NCBI GenBank assembly: GCA_002453265.1
Contig: DKGK01000047.1
Coordinates: forward strand, 24,031 to 53,362
Reading direction: 5' to 3'
Length of the DNA stretch: 29,332 bases
DNA from: Flavobacteriales bacterium UBA6772
Lineage (GTDB): Bacteria > Bacteroidota > Bacteroidia > Flavobacteriales > UBA7430
Positions 15,882 to 23,317 of this stretch are shown here, piece by piece. The notes under the pieces were generated by a model. It was not told where the DNA came from. It did not search any database and saw only the letters and a list, made by a program, of their open reading frames with translations. Position 1 is the stretch's first letter; each line of letters starts with the position of its first letter. Both the position numbers and the translations under genes were made by a program.

Positions 15882-16691
15882 CTACTGCTTTACTAAATCT
15901 GTGCTTTCAAATATTTTATCTGCAGAGGCTGCTATGAATCCTTGGTATATCTCACCATTTTCAGTCGCATAACGTTTTGCAAACTCATAGTAACAAGTAG
16001 TAACCGTATTTTTACCTTCAATAAAGTCAATTTCTCTTGTATCAGCTAAAATACTCGATTGCTCAAGTAACTGCTCAGGACTACCTTTGATCTCTCCACC
16101 AGAAGTGTTCATTTTGAAACCTTGTTTTTTAATGAATTCGTTTACTTCTTCGAGTCCTATAAACTGCTCAAATTGGTTTACGAAAACAGTAAAATGATTG
16201 GCACAGAATCCACAAATATACATCCAAGCTGCATATTCCGATTCAGCTCTTAATGTTTCGTATACGGTATAAGAAGGTTGTCCCCAAACGCTACCTTTAA
16301 ATAGTAAGTCTTTGTCTGCGAAAACAGTATTGTCAACAGAATCTAAGATTGTTTCTATTAAGCGTTGTGCTTCGAAAGAAATTTCCTCTAATTTTAATTC
16401 GCTAATAAAAATCTTAGGAGCTTTCGTATCTGTAGCATGCTGAAAGTGTCGTGCAAATAATTTTTTTGCTTTAAACTCATACTCTCCACATGGCTCATAT
16501 CCAGCAGCTAAAAACGGTTTTGCCAAAACATCAATATTTACTCTAGGATCGTTGAATGTTCTAATCGCAATATGATCGTTTTCAACTGTTCCTTCAACTG
16601 TATTGTTGAATAAATCGTACACTTTTTTTGCAGAAGGTGTAATTTCAATATACCCTTCCCATAAACGTGCTAAAATTTCTTCTTTGTTCAT
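15882..16691 (-). CDS. DUF1338 protein, HglS-type 2-oxoadipate dioxygenase/decarboxylase
   Basis: Cytoplasmic protein of 269 residues of the DUF1338 family, a vicinal-oxygen-chelate-like fold. Pseudomonas putida HglS, of this family, is a non-haem Fe(II) enzyme converting 2-oxoadipate and O2 to D-2-hydroxyglutarate in lysine degradation. Candidate metal ligands here are H40 (in DHIAIR, with R44 four residues on), H166 (in CANHFTVF) and E236 (in CYYEFAKR). The H-to-R and H-to-E spacings resemble HglS, which is longer. Start: ATG preceded by TATTTTTG at 16719-16726. The gene is divergent from an Lrp-type regulator and lies upstream of a YdiJ-like dehydrogenase, the enzyme type that consumes D-2-hydroxyglutarate. 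Family firm; substrate inferred. Confidence 0.88.
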   Translation of the reverse strand: MNKEEILARLWEGYIEITPSAKKVYDLFNNTVEGTVENDHIAIRTFNDPRVNIDVLAKPFLAAGYEPCGEYEFKAKKLFARHFQHATDTKAPKIFISELKLEEISFEAQRLIETILDSVDNTVFADKDLLFKGSVWGQPSYTVYETLRAESEYAAWMYICGFCANHFTVFVNQFEQFIGLEEVNEFIKKQGFKMNTSGGEIKGSPEQLLEQSSILADTREIDFIEGKNTVTTCYYEFAKRYATENGEIYQGFIAASADKIFESTDLVKQ

Positions 16692-16718
16692 TTATTAAGA
16701 TTTTTAATTTATCTGATG

Positions 16719-16726
16719 CAAAAATA
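16719..16726 (-). promoter_or_regulatory. -7 promoter element for the DUF1338 gene
   Basis: The minus strand reads TATTTTTG, an exact TAnnTTTG match, 28 bases before the DUF1338 ATG. It shares the 154-base divergent region with the Lrp gene promoter, as expected if the regulator controls both. Confidence 0.5.
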
Positions 16727-16775
16727 GTTAGATTGGTTCTTTTGATATAATAATTTAAAGTAAATTATGTATATA

Positions 16776-16807
16776 TTGTATATTTTGTGTTTATATGATT
16801 ATATTTG
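16776..16807 (+). promoter_or_regulatory. Promoter for the Lrp/AsnC regulator gene
   Basis: TTG at 16776-16778 and TATATTTG at 16800-16807 are separated by 21 bases, close to the Bacteroidota TTTG-N19-TAnnTTTG layout. The ATG lies 38 bases further on. The very A/T-rich stretch 16741-16800 would suit Lrp-type binding, but no clear operator palindrome was seen. Confidence 0.5.
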
Positions 16808-16845
16808 CCTAGTATTTAATAAGTATAACTTAAAACAATGCTTGC

Positions 16846-17310
16846 ATGGAGTTATTTAACCAACTTGACTTTATAGATAAAGAAATTTTAAGGCTTTTGA
16901 AGTCTGATGCTCGTCAATCTTATGTAGAAATAGCTAAAGTGTTAAAGGTGTCTAACTCTTTGGTTCATCAGAGAATAGCTAAAATGAAAGACAGTGGTTT
17001 GATAAAAAATGCCACACTCACCATAGATGAAAAGTTGTTAGGTTATAATGCTTGTTCATTTACAGGTATTGTTTTAAAAGAAGCACATTACGCAAAACAG
17101 GTTGTAATAGAGCTACAAGAAATTCCAGAGGTAGTTGAGTGTGATTACGTATCGGGTAAATATGCTGTTTTTGTGAAAGTATTTGCAGCTAATAATGAGC
17201 ATATGCGTGAAGTTTTATATGAGAAAATTCATCAAATTGAAGGAGTTTCAGGAACGGACACTTTTATTTCTTTTGGTGCTCAGTTTACCCGTTCTGTGCC
17301 TATTGTATGA
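16846..17310 (+). CDS. Lrp/AsnC-family transcriptional regulator
   Basis: DNA-binding regulator of 154 residues. The winged helix-turn-helix covers about 5-60 (IDKEILRLLKSDARQSYVEI, then VSNSLVHQRIAKM as recognition region). The RAM ligand-binding/oligomerisation domain covers about 68-145. Family members sense amino acids or 2-oxo acids and often control the divergently transcribed operon. Here that operon is the DUF1338 gene and possibly the dehydrogenase beyond it, so lysine or a lysine-derived acid is a plausible effector; this is inference from context. Length and start are normal. No recognisable terminator follows before the 944-base gap. Confidence 0.93.
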   Translation: MELFNQLDFIDKEILRLLKSDARQSYVEIAKVLKVSNSLVHQRIAKMKDSGLIKNATLTIDEKLLGYNACSFTGIVLKEAHYAKQVVIELQEIPEVVECDYVSGKYAVFVKVFAANNEHMREVLYEKIHQIEGVSGTDTFISFGAQFTRSVPIV

Positions 17311-17666
17311 TCTATAATTACACGAATTATCATCTTCTGTAAAGCAAAATAGATTTTATAAAAAGAGAATTAGTAATCCACCGTAATACTTCTGCATAAT
17401 GATTTAAATGAATATGCTTGTCTGCAAGATATTTTAATAGCCATCTATTTTTAGTTTGCTACACATACAAAAGGTATAAATAGTCATTCAGTCACAAGGT
17501 CGTTACTTTTTCCTTTTTATTTTAATTTACGACCTCTTTTCTTTTAGAAAAATAAACGTATATAATAAGCGTAGCAAAATGCTCTTTAAGCATAACACCC
17601 GTAGGAAGGCTAGCGTTTTATTTTGGTAGCCATTTCAAAGTTCTTATAGTGTTAAAAAAGAAACTA

Positions 17667-17724
17667 AGTCATTATTTTTGGTTCTTTTTATCACGTAAAA
17701 GAACTATAATGACTGTGTTTTTTT
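17667..17724. other. Compound hairpin with following T-tract
   Basis: Outer arms AGTCATTAT (17667-17675) and ATAATGACT (17706-17714) pair over 9 bp. Inner arms GTTCTTTT (17681-17688) and AAAAGAAC (17697-17704) pair over 8 bp, with an 8-base loop. The two stems are joined by an asymmetric internal loop (5 and 1 bases). A run of T follows (17718-17724). The form is compatible with an intrinsic terminator of a transcript entering from the left, more than 350 bases after the Lrp stop, or with the end of a small RNA. Confidence 0.55.
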
Positions 17725-17973
17725 AAGTTAAAAGCCAAAGACATAACCCATTTGTCTCCTTGAGGTTTCTCCAACTGTGATAATTTGATGAGATGAAATT
17801 TACTATTGCTATTTGTGGGATTCAAGTGACTCAGCCGAACAAAAAAACATTTCATTTGTTAATTGTCATCTTGATAAATACAACTCATAATTTTCCTACA
17901 TACCTATTTTCCTTTTGTTTTATTTCGAATCTATTTTCTTTTTTTTAAGAAAAAGATATACTACAAATGTTTT

Positions 17974-18006
17974 TTGTTCTGCATCGTAACGGATAACCAT
18001 ATAAAT
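17974..18006. repeat. Dispersed intergenic element (copy B)
   Basis: TTGTTCTGCATCGTAACGGA followed by TAACCATATAAAT. The GTAACGGATAA core recurs at 31-41 (copy A) and the CTGCATCGTAA part at 4519-4529 (copy C). All three copies are intergenic and preceded by T-rich sequence. Confidence 0.4.
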
Positions 18007-18254
18007 GATTTAGCAGATTCAGATATGTTAGTAAAATTAAAAATAGGAAAGAGTAACTATTACCCTAATTGGCTATTACTGGAATTATTAAAAAAAATAA
18101 CATGTATATAAAAAACCGAATTTTATTATACACGAAAATATAATTGCGAAATACGAGCAAACAATAGCTAATATATAGGTTCAAAACAAAAATGAAGATT
18201 GGAAGCACTAAAGTTTGTTTAATAGTATTATTTTCGTTGAATTAATAAAACCAA

Positions 18255-19031
18255 ATGGAACTCGTATTTTACAAATACCAAGGAGCTGGAAACGATTTTG
18301 TGATGATGGATAATCGTCTTGGAACGCTTTCTTTGATTAAAACTCAAATTGCCCTTATTTGCGATCGCAGATTTGGAGCGGGAGCTGATGGTTTAATTCT
18401 ATTGGAAAAATCTGATAGCTCAGATTTTAAAATGCGTTATTATAATGCAGATGGAGCCTTGGGTTCTATGTGTGGTAATGGAGGTAGATGCCTAGTCGCC
18501 TTTGCAAAGCGATTAAATCTATTTTCTGAGTCCTGTATTTTTGAGGCTTTTGATGGATTGCATAAAGCAGCTATTTTAGCAAATGGTACAGTATCTTTAG
18601 AAATGTCTGATGTTACAGAGATTTCAATGCACAATAAAAATTATTTATTAGACACAGGCTCACCTCATCTTGTTTGTTTTGTGGATGCTGTAAAAGCGAT
18701 TTCGGTTAAAGAAGAAGGGTCTAAAATTCGATATTCTAAGGATTTTAACAAACAGGGTCTAAATGTAAATTTTGCCCAATTGATAGATGGGCTATTAGTA
18801 ATAAGGACCTACGAAAGAGGTGTTGAGGATGAAACCTTAGCTTGTGGTACTGGAGCTACGGCAACGGCTATTGCTGCATTTTACTCAGGATTGATTACAG
18901 AAAATTCAATAAAATTAAGAGCTCTAGGAGGCGATTTAGAAGTGAGTTTTACCAAAATGAATAATGTATTTACTAATGTTAAATTAGTAGGTGGTGCAGA
19001 ATTCGTTTTTAAAGGAAATATACATGTCTGA
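18255..19031 (+). CDS. dapF: Diaminopimelate epimerase
   Basis: Cytoplasmic, cofactor-independent epimerase of 258 residues converting LL- to meso-diaminopimelate for lysine and peptidoglycan synthesis. Both catalytic cysteines are present: C73 in SMCGNGGRC and C197 in ACGTGATAT. The N-terminal YQGAGNDFV and the DRRFGAGADGL substrate loop (37-48) are intact. It is the first gene of a tightly packed operon with the GNAT gene (8-base overlap), the heme lipoprotein, mltG and the Smr gene. The long gap upstream shows no clean promoter at the expected position. Linkage with mltG fits a peptidoglycan theme. Confidence 0.97.
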   Translation: MELVFYKYQGAGNDFVMMDNRLGTLSLIKTQIALICDRRFGAGADGLILLEKSDSSDFKMRYYNADGALGSMCGNGGRCLVAFAKRLNLFSESCIFEAFDGLHKAAILANGTVSLEMSDVTEISMHNKNYLLDTGSPHLVCFVDAVKAISVKEEGSKIRYSKDFNKQGLNVNFAQLIDGLLVIRTYERGVEDETLACGTGATATAIAAFYSGLITENSIKLRALGGDLEVSFTKMNNVFTNVKLVGGAEFVFKGNIHV

Positions 19032-19536
19032 GTTTAAATTAAAATATAGAGCCTTAGAACCCGAAGATGTTACTATGCTTTTTATGTGGGAAAACGATTT
19101 GGAAATCAACGAGGTTAGTTTATCTAAAGTACCCTTTTCTAAATATATTTTGGAGCAATATATTGCTCAGGCACATTTAGATATTCAACAAGCTGGACAG
19201 TACAGATTTGTATTAGAAGATGCTGAAGGAAACGCTGTTGGTTGTGTGGATTTGTTCGACTATGATGCTATTGATAGGCGAGCAGCTATAGGAATTATAA
19301 TAGAAAAACAATACCGCTTAAAAGGTTATGCCGCTGAGGCTATTTCCTTAATGAAAGACTATGCTTTTAATAGAATAGGAATGCGTCAGCTATATTGTTC
19401 TGTAGGTTTTTCAAACAAAAAAAGTTTACAGCTTTTTCGCTCAGCTGGATTTACTGAAATTGGTATTCGTAAAGATTGGTCGTTTAGAAATGGTAAATTT
19501 CAGGATGTGATAGAATTTCAATTTATAAACAAATAA
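19024..19536 (+). CDS. GNAT N-acetyltransferase (RimL/SpeG-like)
   Basis: Cytoplasmic acetyl-CoA-dependent acetyltransferase of 170 residues from the ATG at 19024. An upstream in-frame GTG at 18991 would extend it further into dapF and is less likely. Motif A, with the acetyl-CoA pyrophosphate-binding R/Q-x-x-G-x-G/A pattern, is YRLKGYAAEA (97-106). The C-terminal SNKKSLQLFRSAGFTEIG (130-147) is the usual motif B. The sequence is closest in style to the RimJ/RimL and spermidine-acetyltransferase groups; the acceptor (ribosomal protein, polyamine or other) cannot be told. It overlaps the dapF end by eight bases. Confidence 0.9.
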   Translation: MSEFKLKYRALEPEDVTMLFMWENDLEINEVSLSKVPFSKYILEQYIAQAHLDIQQAGQYRFVLEDAEGNAVGCVDLFDYDAIDRRAAIGIIIEKQYRLKGYAAEAISLMKDYAFNRIGMRQLYCSVGFSNKKSLQLFRSAGFTEIGIRKDWSFRNGKFQDVIEFQFINK

Positions 19537-19537
19537 A

Positions 19538-21454
19538 TTGAATATAAAACTTACATATTTATTTGTACTCTCTTGTCTACTCTCACTGTTTAGTCTACTA
19601 AATTCATGTATTCCAGAGGCTCCTAAAGAGGTGTATTTAAATTTGTCTGATACTGTTGATTATGTAGGCGAGCAATCTTGTAGGAGTTGTCATTACGATA
19701 AACATAAGACCTTTTCGCATACGGGAATGGGACAATCTTTTGGCTTGGCAAATCCTACTAAAAGTTCTGCTTTTTTTCATGAAGATTCTATTTTATATGA
19801 TGCTCATAGCAATTTGTATTATCAGCCTAAGTGGAAATCGGATAGTTTAGAATTACTAGAATACAGAATTGTAGAAGCCGATACCGTTCATAAGCGAACA
19901 GAAACAGCTAAGTATATAATAGGTTCGGGTCAACATACCAATTCTCATATTTCGGAATCTAATGGTTATTTACATCAGTTGCCTTTTACCTATTATACGC
20001 AAAAAGGAAAGTTGGATTTACCTCCAGGTTTTGAGAATGGATTTAACACACGTTTTAGTCGTAAAATTGGGTTAGAATGTATGTCCTGTCATAATTCACT
20101 ACCCGAATTTGTTTTGGGTTCAGAGAATAAATTTGAAGCTGTGCCTTTAGGGATTTCATGCGAACGCTGCCACGGTCCAGGAGAAATTCATGTTGCCGAA
20201 AAGATGAAAGGAGTTTTTATCGATACTGCCACATCTATAGATTATACCATTGTTAATCCTGGGAATTTGAGTCCCGATTTACAATTTGACCTTTGTTCTC
20301 GTTGCCACTTACAAGGAAATACGGTTTTAGAAGATGGAAAGTCTTTTTACGATTTTAAACCAGGAATGGAATTGCAAGAAGTTATGAATGTGTTTTTACC
20401 GAACTATAAAGGAGACGATAGTTTTATTATGGCTTCGCATGTTGATAGGTTAAAAATGAGTGAATGTTTTTTGAATTCTGATGATGAGCTAACTTGTATC
20501 ACTTGTCATAACCCACATTTGAGTATTACCGAAACACCAAAATCAGTTTTTAATACTACTTGTGTCTCTTGTCATGCCGACACTAAAGACCATCAATTAG
20601 AAAATGGGGAGGACTGTGTTTCTTGTCATATGCCAAAATCTGGTTCTAGTGATATTCCGCATGTCACTGTAACGGATCATAAAATTGCGATTCCGCAACA
20701 AATAACTTCATTAGAAGCACAAGGAATAAAAGAATTTGTTGGGCTTTATTGTGTAAACAACCCCAATCCATCGGACTTAAATATTCTTAAAGCTTATTTG
20801 CAACAATACGAGAAGTTTGAACAAGAGTCCTATTATTTGGATTCTGCTTTGGTTTACTTAACTAAGCTAGATGAAACCCTATGTGTTAAAGAATGGATTA
20901 AATATTTCTTCTTTCAATCAGATTACCAATCCTTGATAAATTGGTTTGAGAAACAGTCTTTTGAAACTCGTAAAACTCAAGCTGGCAAACAGTCGTATTC
21001 TAATCAAGATGCTTGGGCTTGGTATAGAATAGGGGAGTCTTATTATAAAGTTGCTAATTATAAAATGGCTATTAAATGTTTTGAACAAGCTGTTTATTTG
21101 GCACCTTTTCATTTAGATATTCAAAATAAATATGGAATGGCTTTAATGAAGTCTAATCGCAAAGCCGAAGCAAAAAAAGTATTTGAGTTTATTTTTAAGG
21201 AAAATCCAAAGTTTGAAAAATTATACGCTAACTATGGCTATTTGCTAAGTATGAATGGTGAATTAGATAAAGCCTTAGTCGTTTACAAAAAAGGGTTAAG
21301 TTTAAATCCAGATATCCCTCAATTGTGGCTAAATTTGGCAGCTTATTATTTACATGTCGATAATTTCGAGAAAGCTATCTCTGCACTAAAACAAGTAATC
21401 AGAATTAATCCAAATCATAAACGAGCAAACCAATTATTGAATCAATTGAAATGA
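19538..21454 (+). CDS. Seven-heme c-type cytochrome lipoprotein with TPR domain
   Basis: Exported lipoprotein of 638 residues. The signal peptide ends in LLNSC (C24). The N-terminal two-thirds carry seven CxxCH heme-c sites at 48, 181, 208, 253, 320, 342 and 360. Arrangement and spacing resemble the cytochrome c554/DmsE-like multiheme proteins. The C-terminal third (about 490-635) is a run of TPR helices (AWYRIGESYYKVANYKMAI; LWLNLAAYYLHVDNFEKAI). The TPR part suggests docking to a partner. The start is TTG at 19538: the frame is closed 10 bases upstream and the next Met (64) would lose the signal and first heme. Its stop overlaps the mltG start (ATGA). The electron donor/acceptor is unknown; cytochrome maturation genes are not nearby. 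Confidence 0.9.
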   Translation: MNIKLTYLFVLSCLLSLFSLLNSCIPEAPKEVYLNLSDTVDYVGEQSCRSCHYDKHKTFSHTGMGQSFGLANPTKSSAFFHEDSILYDAHSNLYYQPKWKSDSLELLEYRIVEADTVHKRTETAKYIIGSGQHTNSHISESNGYLHQLPFTYYTQKGKLDLPPGFENGFNTRFSRKIGLECMSCHNSLPEFVLGSENKFEAVPLGISCERCHGPGEIHVAEKMKGVFIDTATSIDYTIVNPGNLSPDLQFDLCSRCHLQGNTVLEDGKSFYDFKPGMELQEVMNVFLPNYKGDDSFIMASHVDRLKMSECFLNSDDELTCITCHNPHLSITETPKSVFNTTCVSCHADTKDHQLENGEDCVSCHMPKSGSSDIPHVTVTDHKIAIPQQITSLEAQGIKEFVGLYCVNNPNPSDLNILKAYLQQYEKFEQESYYLDSALVYLTKLDETLCVKEWIKYFFFQSDYQSLINWFEKQSFETRKTQAGKQSYSNQDAWAWYRIGESYYKVANYKMAIKCFEQAVYLAPFHLDIQNKYGMALMKSNRKAEAKKVFEFIFKENPKFEKLYANYGYLLSMNGELDKALVVYKKGLSLNPDIPQLWLNLAAYYLHVDNFEKAISALKQVIRINPNHKRANQLLNQLK

Positions 21455-22482
21455 AGAAAATACTAAGTATAAGTCTATTCATTATTGTGTTAAGCACAAG
21501 TTTGGTTTCCTATTTTGGTTATCAGCAAATTTATGCTCCTTTGTCAGATTCCGATCAGATAATACTGATTCCTAGAGAAACAAGTTTTGAAGTTTTAAAA
21601 GATTCATTACAAGTTCATGACTTGATGAAAAACACCAATTTTTTTGATTTTTTCTGTACTCAAAAAAGATTCAGTAAAATTCATCCTGGAAGGTACTTAG
21701 TTCGTGCAGAAATGGATTTAAATTCTATGGTAAACATGTTCCGTTTAGGAGCACAAAAACCATTAAATATTATATTTAATAATGCTTCAACTCTAGAAGA
21801 TTTGGCTGGAAAATTGGCTGTTCAAATAGAAGCTGATTCAATAGATTTGTTAGCTGCTTTTAACAGCGAGTTGTTTTTTTCTACTTATAATTTAAATGAA
21901 GCATCCGCTCGGAAATTATTTATACCTAATACCTACGAAGTTTATTGGACCATTACACCAGTCGAGTTCTTGGAGCGTATGCAAAAGGAATACAGCAAGT
22001 TTTGGACTCCAGAAAGATTGTTGAAAGCCAAAAATAAAGGTTTAAATGCGCATGAAGTTTCTGTATTAGCCTCTATTGTACAAAAGGAAACTGCTCAGGC
22101 TGATGAACAGCCAGTGGTAGCTGGATTGTATTTAAATAGATTGAAAAAGGGGATGAAGTTACAATCAGATCCTACGGTTATTTATGCTTTGCACGAGCGA
22201 GATGGATTTGATAGAGTTATTAAAAGAGTGTTGAAAAAGGATTTAAAAATTGCTTCCAAATACAATACTTACTATACCAAAGGATTGCCACCAAATCCTA
22301 TTTGTATTCCAGAAATGTCTGCTTTATTATCAGTTTTAAATGCGAAAAAACACACACATATTTTTATGTGTGCCAAGGAAGATTTTTCGGGTTACCACAA
22401 TTTCACCAATTCTTGGTCGGTTCATAAACGTAATGCCAAACGGTTTCAAAATGCTTTGTCTAATAAAGGAGTAATGCGCTAA
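21451..22482 (+). CDS. mltG: Endolytic murein transglycosylase MltG (YceG family)
   Basis: Inner-membrane protein of 343 residues with an N-terminal helix (about 4-23) and a periplasmic YceG domain that cuts nascent peptidoglycan strands and influences glycan length. The catalytic glutamate is E213 in LASIVQKETAQ, matching the ASIVEKET motif of E. coli MltG. It is followed by GLYLNRL and MKLQSDPTVIYAL (235-247). The C-terminal LPPNPICIPEMSAL block is intact. It overlaps the heme lipoprotein stop by four bases (ATGA) and the following Smr gene by one (TAATG), so it is coupled to both. Confidence 0.95.
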   Translation: MKKILSISLFIIVLSTSLVSYFGYQQIYAPLSDSDQIILIPRETSFEVLKDSLQVHDLMKNTNFFDFFCTQKRFSKIHPGRYLVRAEMDLNSMVNMFRLGAQKPLNIIFNNASTLEDLAGKLAVQIEADSIDLLAAFNSELFFSTYNLNEASARKLFIPNTYEVYWTITPVEFLERMQKEYSKFWTPERLLKAKNKGLNAHEVSVLASIVQKETAQADEQPVVAGLYLNRLKKGMKLQSDPTVIYALHERDGFDRVIKRVLKKDLKIASKYNTYYTKGLPPNPICIPEMSALLSVLNAKKHTHIFMCAKEDFSGYHNFTNSWSVHKRNAKRFQNALSNKGVMR

Positions 22483-23267
22483 TGATATTTCAGAAAGGAG
22501 ATAAGGTTTCATTTTTAAATGAAGCACTAAATGGTTTTGTGGTCGATTATATAGACGACTCTCATGTTTTGGTAGATTGCCAAGGAATAGAAATGGATGT
22601 TTCTTCAAAGGAACTCATACGTATTACTTTTATCCCTAAAGTAGAAGGCAAACATGTTTTTCCAATTAAAAAGGAAGATAAGCAAATAGATGAAATCCCC
22701 AACTTAACGCGCAAGGCTTCCGATTATAAGAGTTTAGCTGTAGGCGATTTAGTTAGCTTTATGAGCGATAATACCAAAGGAACTATCGCGGCTATTCTCT
22801 CAAAAAATGAATATGAAGTTTCGCTAGAGGATGGTTTTTCTATTCCGGCGAATCGTATAGAAATAGAGAAAATATGGATAGAAGATTTTGAAGTAGATGA
22901 AAAAGCGATTAAAGGAAAGATTAAAAAGGATTTAAAGAAACCTTCTAGCACTTCTTCTATACCTCATAAAAGTGCCCCAAAATATTTTCAACACAACGAA
23001 TTAGATTTGCACATGGAGTCTATAATTGATTCTTGTAAAGGCATGTCTAATTTCGAAATTGTAACGATTCAGCTGAATCATTTTAGAAATAGATTACACG
23101 AAGCACTACAAGATAATGAACCCCATCTAGTGGTTATTCATGGTGTAGGTAAAGGCGTGTTGAAAAGAGAGATTTATAATTACTTAGAACAATTCCCAAA
23201 TATTAAAGTAGGACCAGCCGATGTAAAACTTTATGGTTTGGGTGCTAGTGAAATTCGTATTTATTAA
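22482..23267 (+). CDS. Smr-domain protein (DUF2027-like N-terminus)
   Basis: Predicted cytoplasmic protein of 261 residues. The N-terminal half holds two short repeated beta motifs, FQKGDKVSFLNEALNGFV (3-20) and LAVGDLVSFMSDNTKGTI (85-102), of the DUF2027 kind seen in Bacteroidota. A lysine/serine linker leads to a C-terminal Smr domain (about 172-261) with LDLH (174-177) and HGVGKGVLKRE (220-230). Smr domains nick or bind branched DNA or act as RNA endonucleases; the stand-alone Bacteroidota form is uncharacterised. It begins inside the mltG stop codon (TAATG) and ends the operon, 50 bases before the NrnA gene. Confidence 0.88.
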   Translation: MIFQKGDKVSFLNEALNGFVVDYIDDSHVLVDCQGIEMDVSSKELIRITFIPKVEGKHVFPIKKEDKQIDEIPNLTRKASDYKSLAVGDLVSFMSDNTKGTIAAILSKNEYEVSLEDGFSIPANRIEIEKIWIEDFEVDEKAIKGKIKKDLKKPSSTSSIPHKSAPKYFQHNELDLHMESIIDSCKGMSNFEIVTIQLNHFRNRLHEALQDNEPHLVVIHGVGKGVLKREIYNYLEQFPNIKVGPADVKLYGLGASEIRIY

Positions 23268-23317
23268 TTATTTATATTTGATTAATTATCCCTCATCATT
23301 CCTTAATTTTGCCCACT

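Larger units (their letters stand above)
17311..18254. other. 944-base intergenic gap with inverted repeats, no convincing gene
   Basis: By far the longest non-coding stretch of the window, between the Lrp gene and dapF. All six frames are broken by frequent stops. It holds: an inverted repeat with arms 17497-17503 (AGGTCGT) and 17529-17535 and a 25-base loop; a strong compound hairpin at 17667-17714 followed by T residues; and a copy of the dispersed CTGCATCGTAACGGATAA element at 17974-18006. Base composition is A/T-rich like other gaps. Possible explanations are an untranslated RNA, a decayed gene, or a mobile-element scar. I cannot choose between them from sequence alone. Confidence 0.6.

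Noticed and set aside
17330..17458. Minus-strand open stretch of about 43 codons containing LADKHIHLNHYAEVLRW, looking like a C-terminal gene remnant
   Set aside because: There is no start codon in a sensible place, a stop precedes it, I recognise no family, and a frame this long is not rare in A/T-rich non-coding DNA. A protein search of this stretch would settle it.
18192..18245. 17-residue open frame (MKIGSTKVCLIVLFSLN) just before dapF, possible leader peptide
   Set aside because: It is short, A/T-rich and lacks a run of any regulatory codon or a following attenuator hairpin; chance is the simpler explanation.
22336..22608. Minus-strand 90-codon frame across the mltG/Smr junction
   Set aside because: It is opposite two coupled genes with intact motifs, has no promoter and no recognisable product.
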